64,000 nt of DNA from Phallusia mammillata. Its lineage: Eukaryota; Chordata; Ascidiacea; Phlebobranchia; Ascidiidae. Shown here one piece after another: positions 46,524-58,441 of the stretch (positions within the stretch are counted from its first letter, which is position 1; each line of letters opens with the position of its first letter). The DNA lies in contig QLIY01000015.1 of NCBI GenBank assembly GCA_003260075.1, positions 89,687 to 153,686 on the forward strand, given 5' to 3'. A program made the position numbers and the translations under genes. Below the pieces are notes generated by a model, which was given only the letters and a program-made list of their open reading frames with translations, had not been told where the DNA came from and ran no database searches.

Positions 46524-49500
46524 TCAACCTGACGGACATGGATAGTTATTGCAGTCTTGTCTTTCAATGTCAATTCTATCATGAGTACAATTCGCATCAA
46601 AAGCACCAGGGCATCTAGAAATATAGAAAATATGTTTTCAAAATATAACTCTTGGATCAAGTTTGTTAACAATATAAATAGAATTAAATTCTGCACCTCG
46701 ATCGCACAATCTTTGCGCTTATAAAAAAAAGATATAGGCCCTAACATATAACCTTGGTTGTATATTTGACTACTATAAGCAATTAGGCTCTACCATGCCC
46801 GGTTTTCTAAGATTTATACTTAATTTAATAAACACTTTACCAGAAAGAAAACGATTGCCCATTTAAAAGTTTCAATTTTGGATTACGTTTTTATTTTGTC
46901 TCTCTTTTTTTCACAGTAAGTTGGGTGAAAAGGCTGTTTTTAGCTTTGAGTAAATGTAACAAACAAAATATTTAACACTAGTTGCTTAAACCAACAAATA
47001 TTCAAGCAAAAATATCAGAGCCAGTATTTATGTGAAAAACATGACTACGTTTCGACAAGTGCTATTGTCATCATCAGGTCTTTAAAATACTGGCTCCGAT
47101 TTTTTTGCTTAAATTATTCAAAAACGTGAATTGTGTGCGTAAAAAATTAAAATTATTTAATTTCTGACGGGAAAATCACAATTTCTTTACAGTTATTCTC
47201 ATTTTTGCTTCAAACTGGTAAAAAACTGATAAAAAAACTAGTAAATATGTTCCCTAGAATTCACACACCTGACTCGAAGTCTCTGAGGTGCTTGTCGGTC
47301 ACCAGGGGAACGACAGGGTTTAGGGCATTTCCCCCAGCTACCCCATTGAGTCCAATTCTGGTCATTTGGCACGGGGCAATTTTTGACAAAGCAAGATTCA
47401 CTGATCGAGTCTGAACCAGGACAACTACTGGAGTCAACCTGCGAACAAAACAAGCTTGAAGGATCTGTAAACCAGCGATAAATTACCATCGAAAGGATTT
47501 AGTCCAGTGGTGGGATTCAGCCGGTTTGCATCACGAAATTTTATGAGATCAGCGAACCGGTTAGCAATACTGGTTACTGTCAATGGACTTTTTGTAACAG
47601 AACAGACTGAAAAATATGACTTTTGGGATAGAACCGGGTGACAAAAAAATTGAATTCCACCACTGATCTAGTCTAGTCCCGTTGTTAAAATTGTTTGTAG
47701 CCTTTACATCACACTATATTCTTACATTGTTATTAGGAAACTATCTTGGGACACACTTTGAGGGCAAAGGAAAAAGTTGTTTATAAGTTTTTACACCTGA
47801 ATATGATGGACAAAACTGCTTTTGGTATGGAATAATTTTAAAATAAAGTTTTAGTGTTGTCTTACACACTGGCATTTTACCAACAAGCCCTAAGCATGAG
47901 TTTAAAGTTGTTCTTTGCTAAGTCAAATAATTATGATCCATTGCTTTTAGGCAATGACGAGTTTATCTAATTTCCGGCTTGGTGATTGTTTTTAGTGCAA
48001 TTGTGTCGCTATGCTTTTTTTCACCAAGCGAAATAAACTCAACTCAACTCAACTCAACTCAATTAACATACTCTAAAGTAAGTTAAATAAGAAATATTGC
48101 GACTATAGGAACACAAAAAGTGGATACAATTTTGCGTGTCCTGTAAGGCTTACCGTTTGTGATCCGATTCGGCAAGTTCTTTGCCTTGAGCGGGTCCCTC
48201 CAGGTCCACAAGACCGTGTGCAGATCGACCACTGGTTGTATGCAGACCAAGTTGCGCCACCTGAAATCAACGGGAAAATGTTTGAATTTTTGTTTTGAAA
48301 ACGCAAATAATGTGATCAATAACGCTATGTCACTGCATAACAGTGGTTCTCAAAGTATGGGTCGCGACCCAAACATGGGTCGCGCATGGTCAAAAAATGG
48401 GTCGCGCTATGGTGATTCAATTTTGCACAAATGAACTATTACTGCAATAAGTAAACACAAACGAATTTACTTAAGGCAAAAATAAAGTCACATCACTCGA
48501 CCACGTTGTACAGTAAAATGAACCAATCATTACAACATACAGACAATAGCCTTCCAATTTTACTGTTACGCACATGGCGATTGCAACGTCATAGCACGGG
48601 AAATAATAGGAAGTTAATCTTGCATCCCGGTAACTTAACGGGAGATGTAACAATTAGCGTTTAAGGATGGCCTCGAAATTGTAGTCCGTCTCGTTAATAC
48701 ATTTTTGATGTTTGAGGCTTGGGTCGTGAGATGTTCACACGGCCTAGATTTGGGTCGCGGTCAAAAAAGTTTGAGAACCACTGCTGTATAAGCTGAGAAA
48801 ATTTGTTCAAAAAAAAAACTTTTTTTTTAATTTTCAAAGGCTACTACAGGTCATGGAAAACTTCGTCAAATCAACTGTATAGGCATAAGTCGTGGATTCG
48901 AATCCCACCATAGACAGGGTTTTCGAAGCACAGATCACTGCATTCCAATGCTTAATAGGACTGTCGAACTCAAATTTGTACTACGCCCAATTCAAAATTT
49001 CAGTTGTACTGCCATACATGGGCGCCGGCAGAAAATTTTGCAAGAGGGGGCAAATTTTGACTGATACTTTACCGCATCAAGAATTTGTTACATATGAAGC
49101 CATAAATCGTGTACTTCACAATTGAGTTGCCTAAAAGTTATTTTGAACGATGTCACAAATTCCCGCGCTGCCACTTTAATTAGGTTTGCTGCTAAATATG
49201 TTAAATTGAGGTACACTGAAATTCCAAGGGGGGGCAAGTGCCCCCTCTTGCCCCTACGTGGCGGCGCCCATGCTGCCATATGACATTTATTTCATACTTA
49301 TCGTTACAAAAAAGATTTTGTAACCTCTACCACAACTTATAACAAATCTACAAACAAAGTGGTTAATAGATCACTTACATTGCCCCTGGTTGCATTGCTC
49401 TTGTTCCAAATAGTTTGAGCCGAACAGACAAATGCAAGCCTGGTTTTGCACTATAGAGTTAGTCTGGCCGTTGTAAAGACATCTACGCATTCGTGAGCGC

Positions 49501-51676
49501 TGACCATTGCACTGTAAACTACAACCTGACCAGCCTGACCAATCTCCCCAGCTTATTGCATCCGGCACCGGGTCCTGGAGACAGCCTCCATCAAAGCAAG
49601 GTTCGTTTTGTGTTGGAGTAGGTGGGGGGCATTGACCTCCTCCAAGGCAGACACGAGACCTTTGACGTGTGCAAGATTGAGAGCATGTGTTCCATGCACC
49701 CCAGGCGCCCCAGTTGCATTGTGGATTCTGACAAGACACCGTAGATGTACTAGAACCAGGGCATCCAGTACCGCCGGCCTGGCCATTTCGTTGACACTGC
49801 CTCTCCCGGTTACGAGTACCAGACGTTCCGCAAAGACCCGTGCAGTCTGAGGTGAACTGCCAACCACTCCAGGTACCGCACGGGAACCGGTTGCATTGGT
49901 CAGTTTGGGTCGACGAGCCTGGACATTGATTGCTCTGTTGATTGTTGGTTGTATAGCAAAATCGCCTTCTGGACCTCAGACCAAGTGAGCCACACGGACG
50001 TGAACATATCGACCACGGTTGCCATGGCCTCCAGGACGCACACGTAAAACGGTTGCATGGCCTCTGTTCTTGTCCTAAACCTGGACAGTTAAAACCCGAA
50101 CATCTCCTGGTACGAATACTGACCCCTAAAGTGCCGCAAGTGTACGAACAAGGACCAAATTGTGACCATTGCGACCACTGAGCACAAGGGCCAGAGTCAC
50201 AAGGCCGAGAATCAGTCGTAGCGCCGGGGCAACCTACAGGAGAGTTGCAAATACGAGTACGTCTGGACAATCCTGGTCCACACACCGAGCTGCACCTGCT
50301 CCATGGACCCCAAGGTGCAATAAGCTGTCAAAAATAATCAGGGTAAATGTTTTATGCAAGGCTGAAACAATAGCATAGAATATTGGACACAAAAGTGACA
50401 TACAGTAAACCGCAGTTATTTTGAACCGTTTGGACCCAAATTTCGTCCGGGTTACAGGGAGATTCGGATTAACCGATGTCGATTAGTTCACCTTTACCAC
50501 ATTACAAATCATTTGTACCTCGAGTTTTATCCGAACTAGGCGAAGATCCGGATTAACCGAATCCATTTTACCAAGGTTTACTGTATTTTGTTATATAGGT
50601 ACGCTTTTCACTTCACTGCGAAAGTCCATAACATGGGCCTTGTTAAGTGTTAGCTATGTTGAGAGTGGTTCTATTATATCGTTTGTGGGTCTAATCAATT
50701 TCAGTAAATTGAAGCCAAAACAAAAATTAAACTTCGTAAAGCACAGTAGATGTAGGAATTACCTTTTGGCAGATATTTGTACTTAGTCTCATGGCATTTA
50801 GCAAAAACTACACTTCGGAATATATCAAACGGCTTAATATTGACTTGGACTTGCCAATGTTCTAAAATCTAAACCATTGTAAAACTTACTCGTTTCTTAT
50901 GGTAGCACGCGTGTTGTTTGCAGCAGTTCTCAACCGAACTGAAAAGCGGAGTAAGACCAGGAATTGGAAAGTACAAGTACGGACAATAGAACTGGGAATA
51001 AGCCACCCCGGAAAGACCGCCTCCGCCGCCGATAAGGAATGGAAAGAGACTAGAAAATGTTGGAGTCACCCCACTTGTTGCTGCAGACAAGTCGGCCAAT
51101 TGTGGGACAAGAGCCAAATAATTTGGACAGCATCTTCCGCTGGGACAGTTTAAAAGGACGCTTGAAACTGTGTCAGAATCCGTTGGACATTTGCAGGGCA
51201 GACGACGGTAGATGTTCGGATTGAAGGAAAAGTCATTGAACTGTAGGCAAAAAAATCAAAGGTTCATATCTAAGATATCTAGCTATGCCTCAGATTTAAA
51301 CTTAGGACTTATTGGCTTGCATGAAACAACAGCCATACACTGATGTCGACAGAAACGCTTTTACTTCACTCGCATGGTTTGAGGTTCAAATGCCAATAAC
51401 ACTTTTCGGAGTGAAATCATTGAGAGGAAATAATTTTTAGGTGATTTTAAAATAGAACATGTACATGTTTAACCAAAGATACTTAAAATATTTCAATTAT
51501 TTGTTTACCACCCAGCTAATCTGTATAACATCTTACTGATTTGAAGGTTAATTGTCTTCCTCCTATGTGGGTATACGTGTGTCTAACTATTTCAAATAAG
51601 ATAATTTGTTTTCAACTAAAAGAGCTATAGTAACTACATCAAAATTAAGCAAGCTTCCCCCCAAAAAAAAAAAAAA

Positions 51677-51746
<70 letters not shown>

Positions 51747-54700
51747 TAAAGTTGCGAATTTAAGACTTGTGTTTAAAAAATCAAAAATCAGACGTTAATT
51801 GTTTGTCTCTCGTTTTAAATATCTTTGGATGGAAAAACAAGAGTGATAGTTTTAGCAAGATCTTAAATGTGCTCCTCAAAAAACAAACTGTTCTCCAATG
51901 ACCACAAAACACTACCACCAAGAAACAAAAGTACAAACAAATAAACAAACAGAGCATAACTTACAGCAGCACATTGTGTTTCTTCTATTCTGTCGGTGTT
52001 TAACTCTGGGTAGAGGTCGACTCCATTATACGAGTATGGAAGGTCTGTCCTGGGGTAGACACACTCATTATCATCAGAGTTGTAACAGCAACCCTTTAAC
52101 GAGCATTGCAGTTTGGTGATACCTGTAAGCAGTTTACATGTTAATCCCTGGCCCTTTTTCAAAGTTTTTGCCCGACTTTATCAGGTCTATCAACACAATT
52201 AAAATAAGTGTAAAAAAAGTAGGATTACAGTTTTGTGCTGAAACGAAAGAAAACAATGTTTAGAGGAATTTGTCGTCAATAAAAAAACTGTTTATTTATT
52301 AAGTTTTAGGTAACAATTAGGTGCAACAAGTGTAAATTTGAAAATACTGTTTTATTAGTGATAACTAGGTACCATTAAAACGTTAAGTTGAAACACTGGT
52401 TGAGCTATAAACGTACGAAGTCAAATCAGAAAAGTTTGCTTAATTCTAATAGAGGGCGTAAAGAGCACAGTTTTTTGGGGAAGTAGATTAAACGTTACGA
52501 GTGAAATTTTTAAAGTTAACAAAGTTGTTAAAAAAGTAAAAACTGTTTTGAATTCTTACGTTTTAGCTATACTTGAGTTTACTTATATTTAAAAAATACT
52601 TGGTTGTTGTACCTTCCCAGCCGCATTTCGGGTTTCGGAAAAGTGGAATGTTAAATGCGTTTGTGATGCGACACAAAAGCGTTTGATTGAAGTTGAAAGC
52701 TGTGTCAAGTACATTTTCGAAAACATCAACCACAATTTGTTGGAAGAAAGGATTCCAACCGCCGGGGGACGAAGCTGAAATGGAGTAGGCAAACGATCTA
52801 GAAACATAAGAAACAAGTGTTATGAAAGCCACAAAAACCTGGAGACCTCATATTTAGGCCGAATTGTAGTGGTGTACTAAATTCCCCCTATTGGTCTTTT
52901 ATGAGTCTAAATACGGTGTAGCTGCAGCGCGTTTTGGTATCATCCACCAACTGTGCCCTTTACTTTTTTGCGCTTCATAACGTTTTAATGTTGCGCAGCT
53001 ATTTCCGGCTTGGTGATTGTTTTAGTGCAATTGTGTCGCTATGTTTTCTTTCACCAAGCGAAATAAACTCAACTATTGCAACAAAATACTGGTGTGTGGC
53101 CACAGTGTGTACATCTAATGTTGCTCACAGTAGTCGTCAGTGTACTCGTTGAGCTTATGTGTATACCCAGACACATTAAAATCTACAGTGTGCACAAACT
53201 GGTGTGTGGCCACAGCGTGTACATCTAATGTTGCTCAAAGTGGCCCTCAGTGTACCCAGGGAGCTTGTGTGAATGTGCAGACACTTAAAAATTTACGCTG
53301 TGCATAAACTGGTGTGTGGTCACAGCGTGTACACGTAATGTTGCTCACAGTGGTCCTCAGTGTACCCAAAAAGTTTGCGTGTATGTCTAGACTTGTGAAA
53401 CAAATTAGGAGAATAATAGCAACAAGGCTTTTTGTCCTCACTTACACATAAGTACGCGATGTGGGTCCATAATAGCAAACTGGAGCTCCACCAAGATAAC
53501 CAGCACCGAAAGCAGCTTTATGCAAGAAAAGTTGTTTGTCGAAGCAACAACGTGGATCTCTGAAGCAACTTAGCGGATTCACTTCAGCATCTGGATAGTT
53601 GACCCCGCATGGAGTTCTGAAAGGGAAAAAACGGTTATCGATTTAGTTTTGGATTTTCTAATCCTTCGCAAAAGAGGGGTTAGGTTTGTATGGTAAGGTT
53701 ATGTTAGAAATCGCAAAAATACTGTGTTTTATGTGGATTTTCTGTTATCATTAACGAGAGTGCTTTCTAATCAGAACTTTTCGATAAATAGTGCTAAACG
53801 AAATATATTTCACCAATGTGGGCTTCGTCAGTGGCTTTTATTCAAATAAATTTATTAATGATTCTGATTAGGAAATGTAACTTCAAATAAAAGGTTGAAC
53901 ATTGCAAAAATCTTCAGTTTTAGAATGATTTTTTTAATTATTATTTAAACTTTAAAGAAAAGGTTAAAAATTGCAAATGTAGGATACTGGGTTTGAAAAG
54001 CAGTTGTCAGTGGTGCTAGTGTTAAACTTAAAAAAATCTATGACCTTCATATACATACGGTAAAAACCGTGGAACAATTTCTGGGGGGGGGGTTGTTAAA
54101 TTGACAGAATGTAGCTTAAATTTATTTAAATTTTGGTGAAACACTTAAAATACTTCACCCAGAATCTATGACCTTCATATACATACGGTAAAAACCGTGG
54201 AACAATTTCTTTGCCTAATGTTGCGACATATTGGCCAGTGTCGGTATTCAAATATTTTTTAAGTAATAATCACACTCAACTTACCTGTGGCAAACTGGAG
54301 TCTCGACTGGACAAGTTGGAAAGTCGATAAGCAGAGCAACAGTTTGATAATTAAGCGCCCTTCCAGTAACCGTGTTTGCCGTAGACTGCAACAGACAAGC
54401 GTTGTAAGCATTATTACACAATCTTATTTTACTTGGTATTCCACAAAACATTTTATGAATTTGCCTGCATGTCCTTAACAAAGCATCAGTAAAATGTTAT
54501 TCGCTCTTCAAAACAAGTAACTTGTTTCTATTTCAATAATAGACAAAAGCACAGAGACTAAAAATTTTCGATTTTTTTTGTTTAAAATTTGTCCTGAGAT
54601 AAATTACACAAGAAACGGACTTAAACAGTAGCTTTAATAAAAACCAAATTGCCAAAGATGTAGAACAAAACGTACTCATTTTATTATCATGAGAAAACAT

Positions 54701-57272
54701 TTATGTTTCATACGTTATGCTGTAGTATACTTAAAACTAGTATCCAATCAGCCTAAATATAAAATAAAACCTGAAGAAAAATCTACTACTGTGTAATAAA
54801 AATAATTCATTTGAGCAAACTATTAAAAAGTGGCGTTTGGTGGCGCAAAGAGCACTGGCTAAAAGCAAAAAAAATGTTCGGGCGTATTTGTGCGATAGAA
54901 AGCTTTTTTTACCCCGGTCCTGTCTTACTTTGTCTTGCGCCAGTGCTCTTTTCGCTACTTATCTTCTTTTAAAAAAAAAAGTATGTTTCTTTTTATTTTG
55001 TTCCCAATGCTTCAAAAAAGTTCTTTTTAACAAATTTTTTTCTGTCTTACAAAGCACGCATATACTTACTTCATCGACTACTCCGCCGAGTTTTCTTGCT
55101 TCTGCAACAACTGGTTCAATGTCAGCAGGTTTTGTGATGGACGGCAAACCGCTTTCTGCACTTGCTACAATACTTGCAATATTACCTGTAACAAGCATCA
55201 TGTAATGAAAAACGCAAACCAAAAGTCCATGAAGTTTAAAGTTTAAATCCCAGTTTCGTTAGACAAAATTACTGACAATTTGGTATTCAAGATTTCAAAA
55301 TGTGGCTTAAGAAACAGGGGTGTCCAACTCGAACACACCGCCGTGCCAATTTTGGTTTCAAAATATACTCGCGTGCCAGCCTTTGGTACTTTTTCCAAAC
55401 CATGTCTTAAACGTCTTAACGGCACGGGCTCAATCCGAATATTTGGCCAATATGGCTTTCAGATGTTGTTATGTACGTTTGGATTACCGATTCGTAAGCC
55501 GTGTTCAATTTCCGTTTGCAAAGCACTGCAACGGCCCAAACTTGATTCAAGATGACCTAAGTTTCGGTCAGCTATATTTGAAACGTGAATTGGTTTTACT
55601 TTTATTTCCTGCGTAACAAGTTCTTTAAAAACTAAATCGTTGTTAAAATGACTGATTCGGCAAATCGTCCTTTCGGTATGTGCATACGTTATTGGACGCA
55701 CAGCAAACACCCCAACCACACAAATAAATGTATCAAGTGACTATTTACAATATAATGTGACAGAAACTACAGGCTAAAACACAGAAGGTATCGGCGCCAT
55801 TGATCAAAAGTCGCACCCCTGGCATTTTTTTGAAGCTCTACGTCTATGGCAAGGAGGCTTTAAATTTCTCAAAAACGAACAATTTAATTAGTAGATTAAC
55901 CACTGGTAATCTTTACAGAGGTTAGAATAAAGGCCAAGAAGAATCAATAGAAACAAATTTAATTGCGTGACAAATGTTTACTATCTGAATGTGCAAAAGC
56001 TCGCGTGCCATTTTTAAATGCTCTGCGTGCCACTTTTGGCACGCGTGCCACGTGTTGGACACCCCTGGTCTAAATATATGTTGTTATATTTTAGAATTTG
56101 AAAAATCTTTTTTGTAACAAACATTGTATTTTTTTGTTTAACTTAACGTTCAAATAAGAACACGCTCTCAAACGTAAGTAGGCAAAAAATAAATAAACAA
56201 CTTATCATTAACATTTCATCAAACAACGAACACCTTAACACAGCTTGGGTTAGTTTTCGTTGGGCAAAGCATTAAACGCACAGGTTCAAAAAACGCGTTA
56301 AATTATTTCCAACAGTAACAAACAACTCACTTGGGTTCGGATTCTGATAACAGTTTGGAGTTGCAGAAGAATCCCAGCAACAATTTGAGACGCTCACACA
56401 TTCGGATTGTGTTGGATTTTGGACGTTACCACATGTTGCGCGTTTTGACCTGATAGGGGCCGGATTCGGGCAACCAACTTGGGCGTCTGTATTTTGAAAG
56501 CATTGGGATAAGTTAGGAGCATGCAGGTATTGTACGCTGTTTTGATCGGTAAGGTTACATCAGTGCAGTTGGTGGACAATACATTGGCCCAGTTGTGAGA
56601 TTCAGCCGGTTCGCACCGGTTCTACAGAACCGCCTCACGAAATTTTATTAGATCAGCGACCTGGTTATTATTAATGGTTACTGTCAATGGACGTTTTGTA
56701 ACAGAACCGACTGAAAAGCATGACTTTTGTGATAGAACTGGCTGACAAAGAATTTGAATTCCACCACTGCATTGGCCGCATTAGAAAGCAGGCAAAAAAC
56801 ACGACAGTATGGTTATTTGGGAGTAACAGTTGCTAAAAGCTAAACCCCACTACAACTTAGGTTTTACGTTTGTAATTTATGCAACATATTGACAAACTTT
56901 TACTTTTTGAAAACTGCATTTGATGAAACATCTTATCAGTCAAGATACTAACATTGGTTGTATGGGCAAGTATAGCCAGGCTATGGTACTCAGTTTAATT
57001 GAAGAAGCAATAATATTGGCATTTTAAGTTTTCAATTTCGGCAACAAACTTGACAAAAGTTTTACTCCTAAAAACTGCTTTTAATATGATGAGTGTCGCA
57101 AATTTTAAATGAAAAAATACTCGTGGCAGTTTAACGCCGAAGGGCCCATCTTAAAAACTGCGGCGACAAACAATGTTCTGACGATTTGATTGGTGTGTAA
57201 ATGATCTGACTTACCTACTGCAAAAATGCTGCAGGCTACCACCAAAGCACACAGCGAAATTGTCCTAACCAT
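46524..57272 (-). CDS. Secreted trefoil (P-type) / thrombospondin type 1 repeat protein, 12 exons
   Basis: Exons (minus): 57272-57215, 56486-56331, 55185-55070, 54385-54285, 53616-53446, 52797-52613, 52122-51965, 51240-50890, 50324-49379, 48260-48154, 47438-47269, 46614-46524 (stop TGA 46526-46524). All have GT-AG borders and consistent phase; total 869 residues. Order: signal peptide (residues 1-20, SLCALVVACSIFAVG), trefoil 1 (26-66), a 75-residue Cys-poor spacer, trefoil 2 (136-193), a hydrophilic spacer, trefoil 3 (243-290), a Cys-rich module of about 117 residues from a single exon, and eight TSP1 repeats (435-865). No membrane segment or protease domain. Likely an extracellular or mucus/matrix protein: trefoil domains bind mucins or glycans and TSP1 repeats bind glycosaminoglycans or matrix. 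These roles are family inference. The start is supported by an acceptor seven bases upstream. I do not recognise a known orthologue. Confidence 0.9.
47017..47100. repeat. Foldback with CGTTTCGA...TCATCATCAGG loop
   Basis: GAGCCAGTATTT and AAATACTGGCTC form a hairpin around a loop containing TACGTTTCGACAAG and TCATCATCAGG. The same CGAAACG / CTGATGA pairing of motifs occurs at 23195-23250 and, more loosely, at 8330-8390 and 19550-19600. Confidence 0.65.
47505..47665 (+). mobile_element. hAT-type MITE, copy F
   Basis: CAGTGGTGGGATTCAGCC to GAATTCCACCACTG, flanked by ATTTAGTC (47497-47504) and ATCTAGTC (47666-47673), 7 of 8 matching. In an intron of the trefoil/TSP1 gene. Confidence 0.85.
47970..48062. 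repeat. Dispersed CTTGGTGATTG repeat with short AACTC microsatellite
   Basis: The segment TTTCCGGCTTGGTGATTG to CACCAAGCGAAATAAACTC is nearly repeated at 53000-53072 and, more diverged, at 24335-24405. It has short inverted ends (CTTGGTGA/TCACCAAG). Here it ends in a four-unit CAACT microsatellite. Confidence 0.7.
48341..48783. mobile_element. Non-autonomous hAT-like element with GGGTCGCG motifs
   Basis: Termini CAGTGGTTCTCAAA and TTTGAGAACCACTG; flanking octamers CTGCATAA (48333-48340) and CTGTATAA (48784-48791) agree at 7 of 8. Subterminal GGGTCGCG repeats are typical of hAT elements. Located in the trefoil/TSP1 intron between exons 9 and 10. Confidence 0.87.
50890..51240 (-). other. Unrecognised Cys-rich module (exon 8, 117 residues)
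   Basis: One 351-nt, phase 0-0 exon between the trefoil and TSP1 parts. It contains PCKCPTDSDTVSS, then NCPSGRCCPNYLALVPQLAD, a Gly run (IGGGGGLSG), YCPYLYFPIPGL and ends ENCCKQHACYHKKR. The paired Cys (CC) motifs and symmetric phase are typical of a mobile extracellular module, but I cannot assign it to a family. Confidence 0.75.
51680..51744. other. 65-base G run (sized gap placeholder)
   Basis: Pure G run in the intron between exons 7 and 8 of the trefoil/TSP1 gene, preceded by a short A run. It does not interrupt coding sequence. Confidence 0.8.
53089..53405. repeat. 110-bp tandem repeat, three copies
   Basis: The anchor ACTGGTGTGTGG recurs with ggtg at 53091, 53201 and 53311. Each copy contains TAATGTTGCTCA and CAGTGTAC. 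Located in the trefoil/TSP1 intron between exons 5 and 6, close to exon 5. Confidence 0.88.
54083..54092. other. Ten-base G runs (short gap placeholders), G-type series
   Basis: Runs of exactly ten G bases at 54083-54092 and 63316-63325. The first is followed by a repeat of the segment ending CCGTGGAACAATTTCT (about 54038-54082 and 54164-54210). The second is followed by a 650-bp repeat of 61786-62439. These are the mirror image of the ten-C runs in the left part of the window. Confidence 0.88.
55315..56067. mobile_element. hAT-like element, CAGGGGTGTCC termini
   Basis: Termini CAGGGGTGTCCAAC and GTTGGACACCCCTG are perfect inverted repeats over 14 bases, with interior subterminal GTGCCA motifs. 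Flanking octamers do not match clearly, so the target duplication has decayed. In the trefoil/TSP1 intron between exons 2 and 3. The overlapping open frames inside show no recognisable transposase. Confidence 0.8.
56590..56769 (+). mobile_element. hAT-type MITE, copy G, perfect 8-bp target duplication
   Basis: Flanked by identical octamers CATTGGCC at 56582-56589 and 56770-56777. The interior shows the same GGTTCGCACCGGTTCTA and GATCAGCGA segments as the other copies. In the first intron of the trefoil/TSP1 gene. Confidence 0.88.
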
Positions 57273-57863
57273 TTTGCCCTGAAACGACACGAGTGATAGG
57301 TTAAGTAAGGTTATGTAACATAAACATTCAAATTAAAGACTTAACCGATAGTTTTTTAATTGTCATCAAGTTTGGGCAGAATATAAAAGTTTATAAAGTT
57401 CTTTTTGTGGCCTAGTTTTGAAACAAATATATCCTTCTGATTTTAATTGCTCATGTAATGTGACAATTTAATTGTTTTTATGCTCAAACGTGCAAACATT
57501 TAATGAATAATAATTGTTTTATGACGGATAAAACAAAAAAATGTCACGTTACTTTTTAACGCAAATTACTTTTAGAAAACTTGGGGTTTAAACTTCAAAT
57601 TTAAGACGTATCATAAGAGTTATAACTATAGTTTAAAGAAAACAAAACTTGGCTTCGCAAATTTATTATTCTGAATTTCTATACACAATGTCTTAGCGAA
57701 CCAATTAATTCATTTGTAGAAACTTTTACAAACAACTACAAAAACCACTAAAATGCACTTTACAAGTCTAAACATGCAGATACAACACATAAACCTGTCA
57801 TCATTTACATCGTTCAATCTGCAGGTATTTCGGTTCTACCACTACTTCAACTTTGGCGCGTCT

Positions 57864-57873
57864 CTTATATAAG
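57864..57873 (-). promoter_or_regulatory. TATA-like box between trefoil/TSP1 gene and the plus-strand candidate
   Basis: CTTATATAAG is palindromic and could act on either strand. It lies about 590 bp upstream of the trefoil/TSP1 start codon. It would imply a conventional promoter with a 5' UTR intron ending at the acceptor next to the ATG. It competes with the trans-splicing reading. Confidence 0.3.
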
Positions 57874-58359
57874 GTTACTTCTCTCCGGGAACTTTTTTGC
57901 TGCGGAGAAAAAATACTTTTCGACTGGTTCGCGGTGGTACAAGCCGCCAACATGAGCAAAGTTGAAAGTCAAAACAGATTATGAATAGATTCGCTCATTT
58001 TGTAATTAATACCAATTCGTGTTTGTCATAGCATGCATTTACAGGTTTGGCTCAAAAGTATTTTAAATTAACAAGGAGTTGACAAAAAATATACACAAAA
58101 CAATCACTTTTTGCCAAGTTAAAAAGTTGTTTGTAAGAACAGTCGTAAACAATGCAAGGCTCTATGCATAGTATTACCCAAAAAGACAAATTTATGTTGA
58201 AACTATCTAAAAACGTAAAAATTAGAAAAAAGTTTTTGTATTACAGTATTACGTCTGGATAAATACTTTTTGAAAAGTATTTTTTTAATTGTTTTTTTGC
58301 CTTGATATGAATTATTCCGCTCTCATTTCGTTGTTAAAACGGAAATTTGTGTATTATGT

Positions 58360-58441
58360 GTCAATATATTCAACAAAATTTTTTTCATCAATATATTCAA
58401 CAAAATTTTTTTCACCAATATATTCAACAAAATTTTTTTTA
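58360..58441. repeat. 27-bp tandem repeat, three copies
   Basis: ATATATTCAACAAAATTTTTTT recurs three times in succession. Intergenic; nothing else is recognised in it. Confidence 0.8.

Larger units (their letters stand above)
46524..50324 (-). other. Eight thrombospondin type 1 repeats (exons 9-12)
   Basis: Exon 9 (946 nt) alone encodes six repeats, each opening with a W-x-x-W motif (PWGPWSRCSSVCGPG; QWSQFGPCSYTCG; WQPWSICSRPCGSLG; WSGWQFTSDCTGLCG; WGAWNTCSQSCT; WSGWSGCSLQCNG). Repeat 7 is split across exons 10-11 (YNQWSICTRSCGPGG) and repeat 8 across exons 11-12 (WGSWGKCPKPCRSPG ending NNYPCPSG). Most have the C-x-x-x-C-G...R-x-R pattern with six cysteines. Repeat 6 has an extra C-I-C segment before its last cysteines. 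Confidence 0.92.
51965..57272 (-). other. Trefoil-encoding exons 1-7
   Basis: Trefoil 1 (exon 2): CPNPAPIRSKRATCGNVQNP, then C-V-S-V-S-N-C-C-W-D and N-C-Y, giving the six-Cys spacing with the C-C-W-D core. Trefoil 2 spans exons 4-5: VCHRTPCGVNYPDAEVNP, then SCFRDPRCCFD and a long insertion before VCYY. Trefoil 3 spans exons 6-7: NPKCGWEGITKLQCSLKGCC, then YNSDDNECVYP; it has the G-I-T and the C-C-Y motif of canonical domains. The segments between them (exon 3 VASAESGLPSITKP region; exon 6 IVVDVFENVLDTAFNFNQT) are not recognised. Confidence 0.88.

Noticed and set aside
49608..49850. Plus-strand frame rich in Arg/Cys inside the TSP1 region
   Set aside because: Antisense shadow of the TSP1-coding exon 9.
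55280..55719. Overlapping frames inside 55315-56067 as a transposase fragment
   Set aside because: No hAT transposase motif is visible and the element is too short; treated as non-autonomous.
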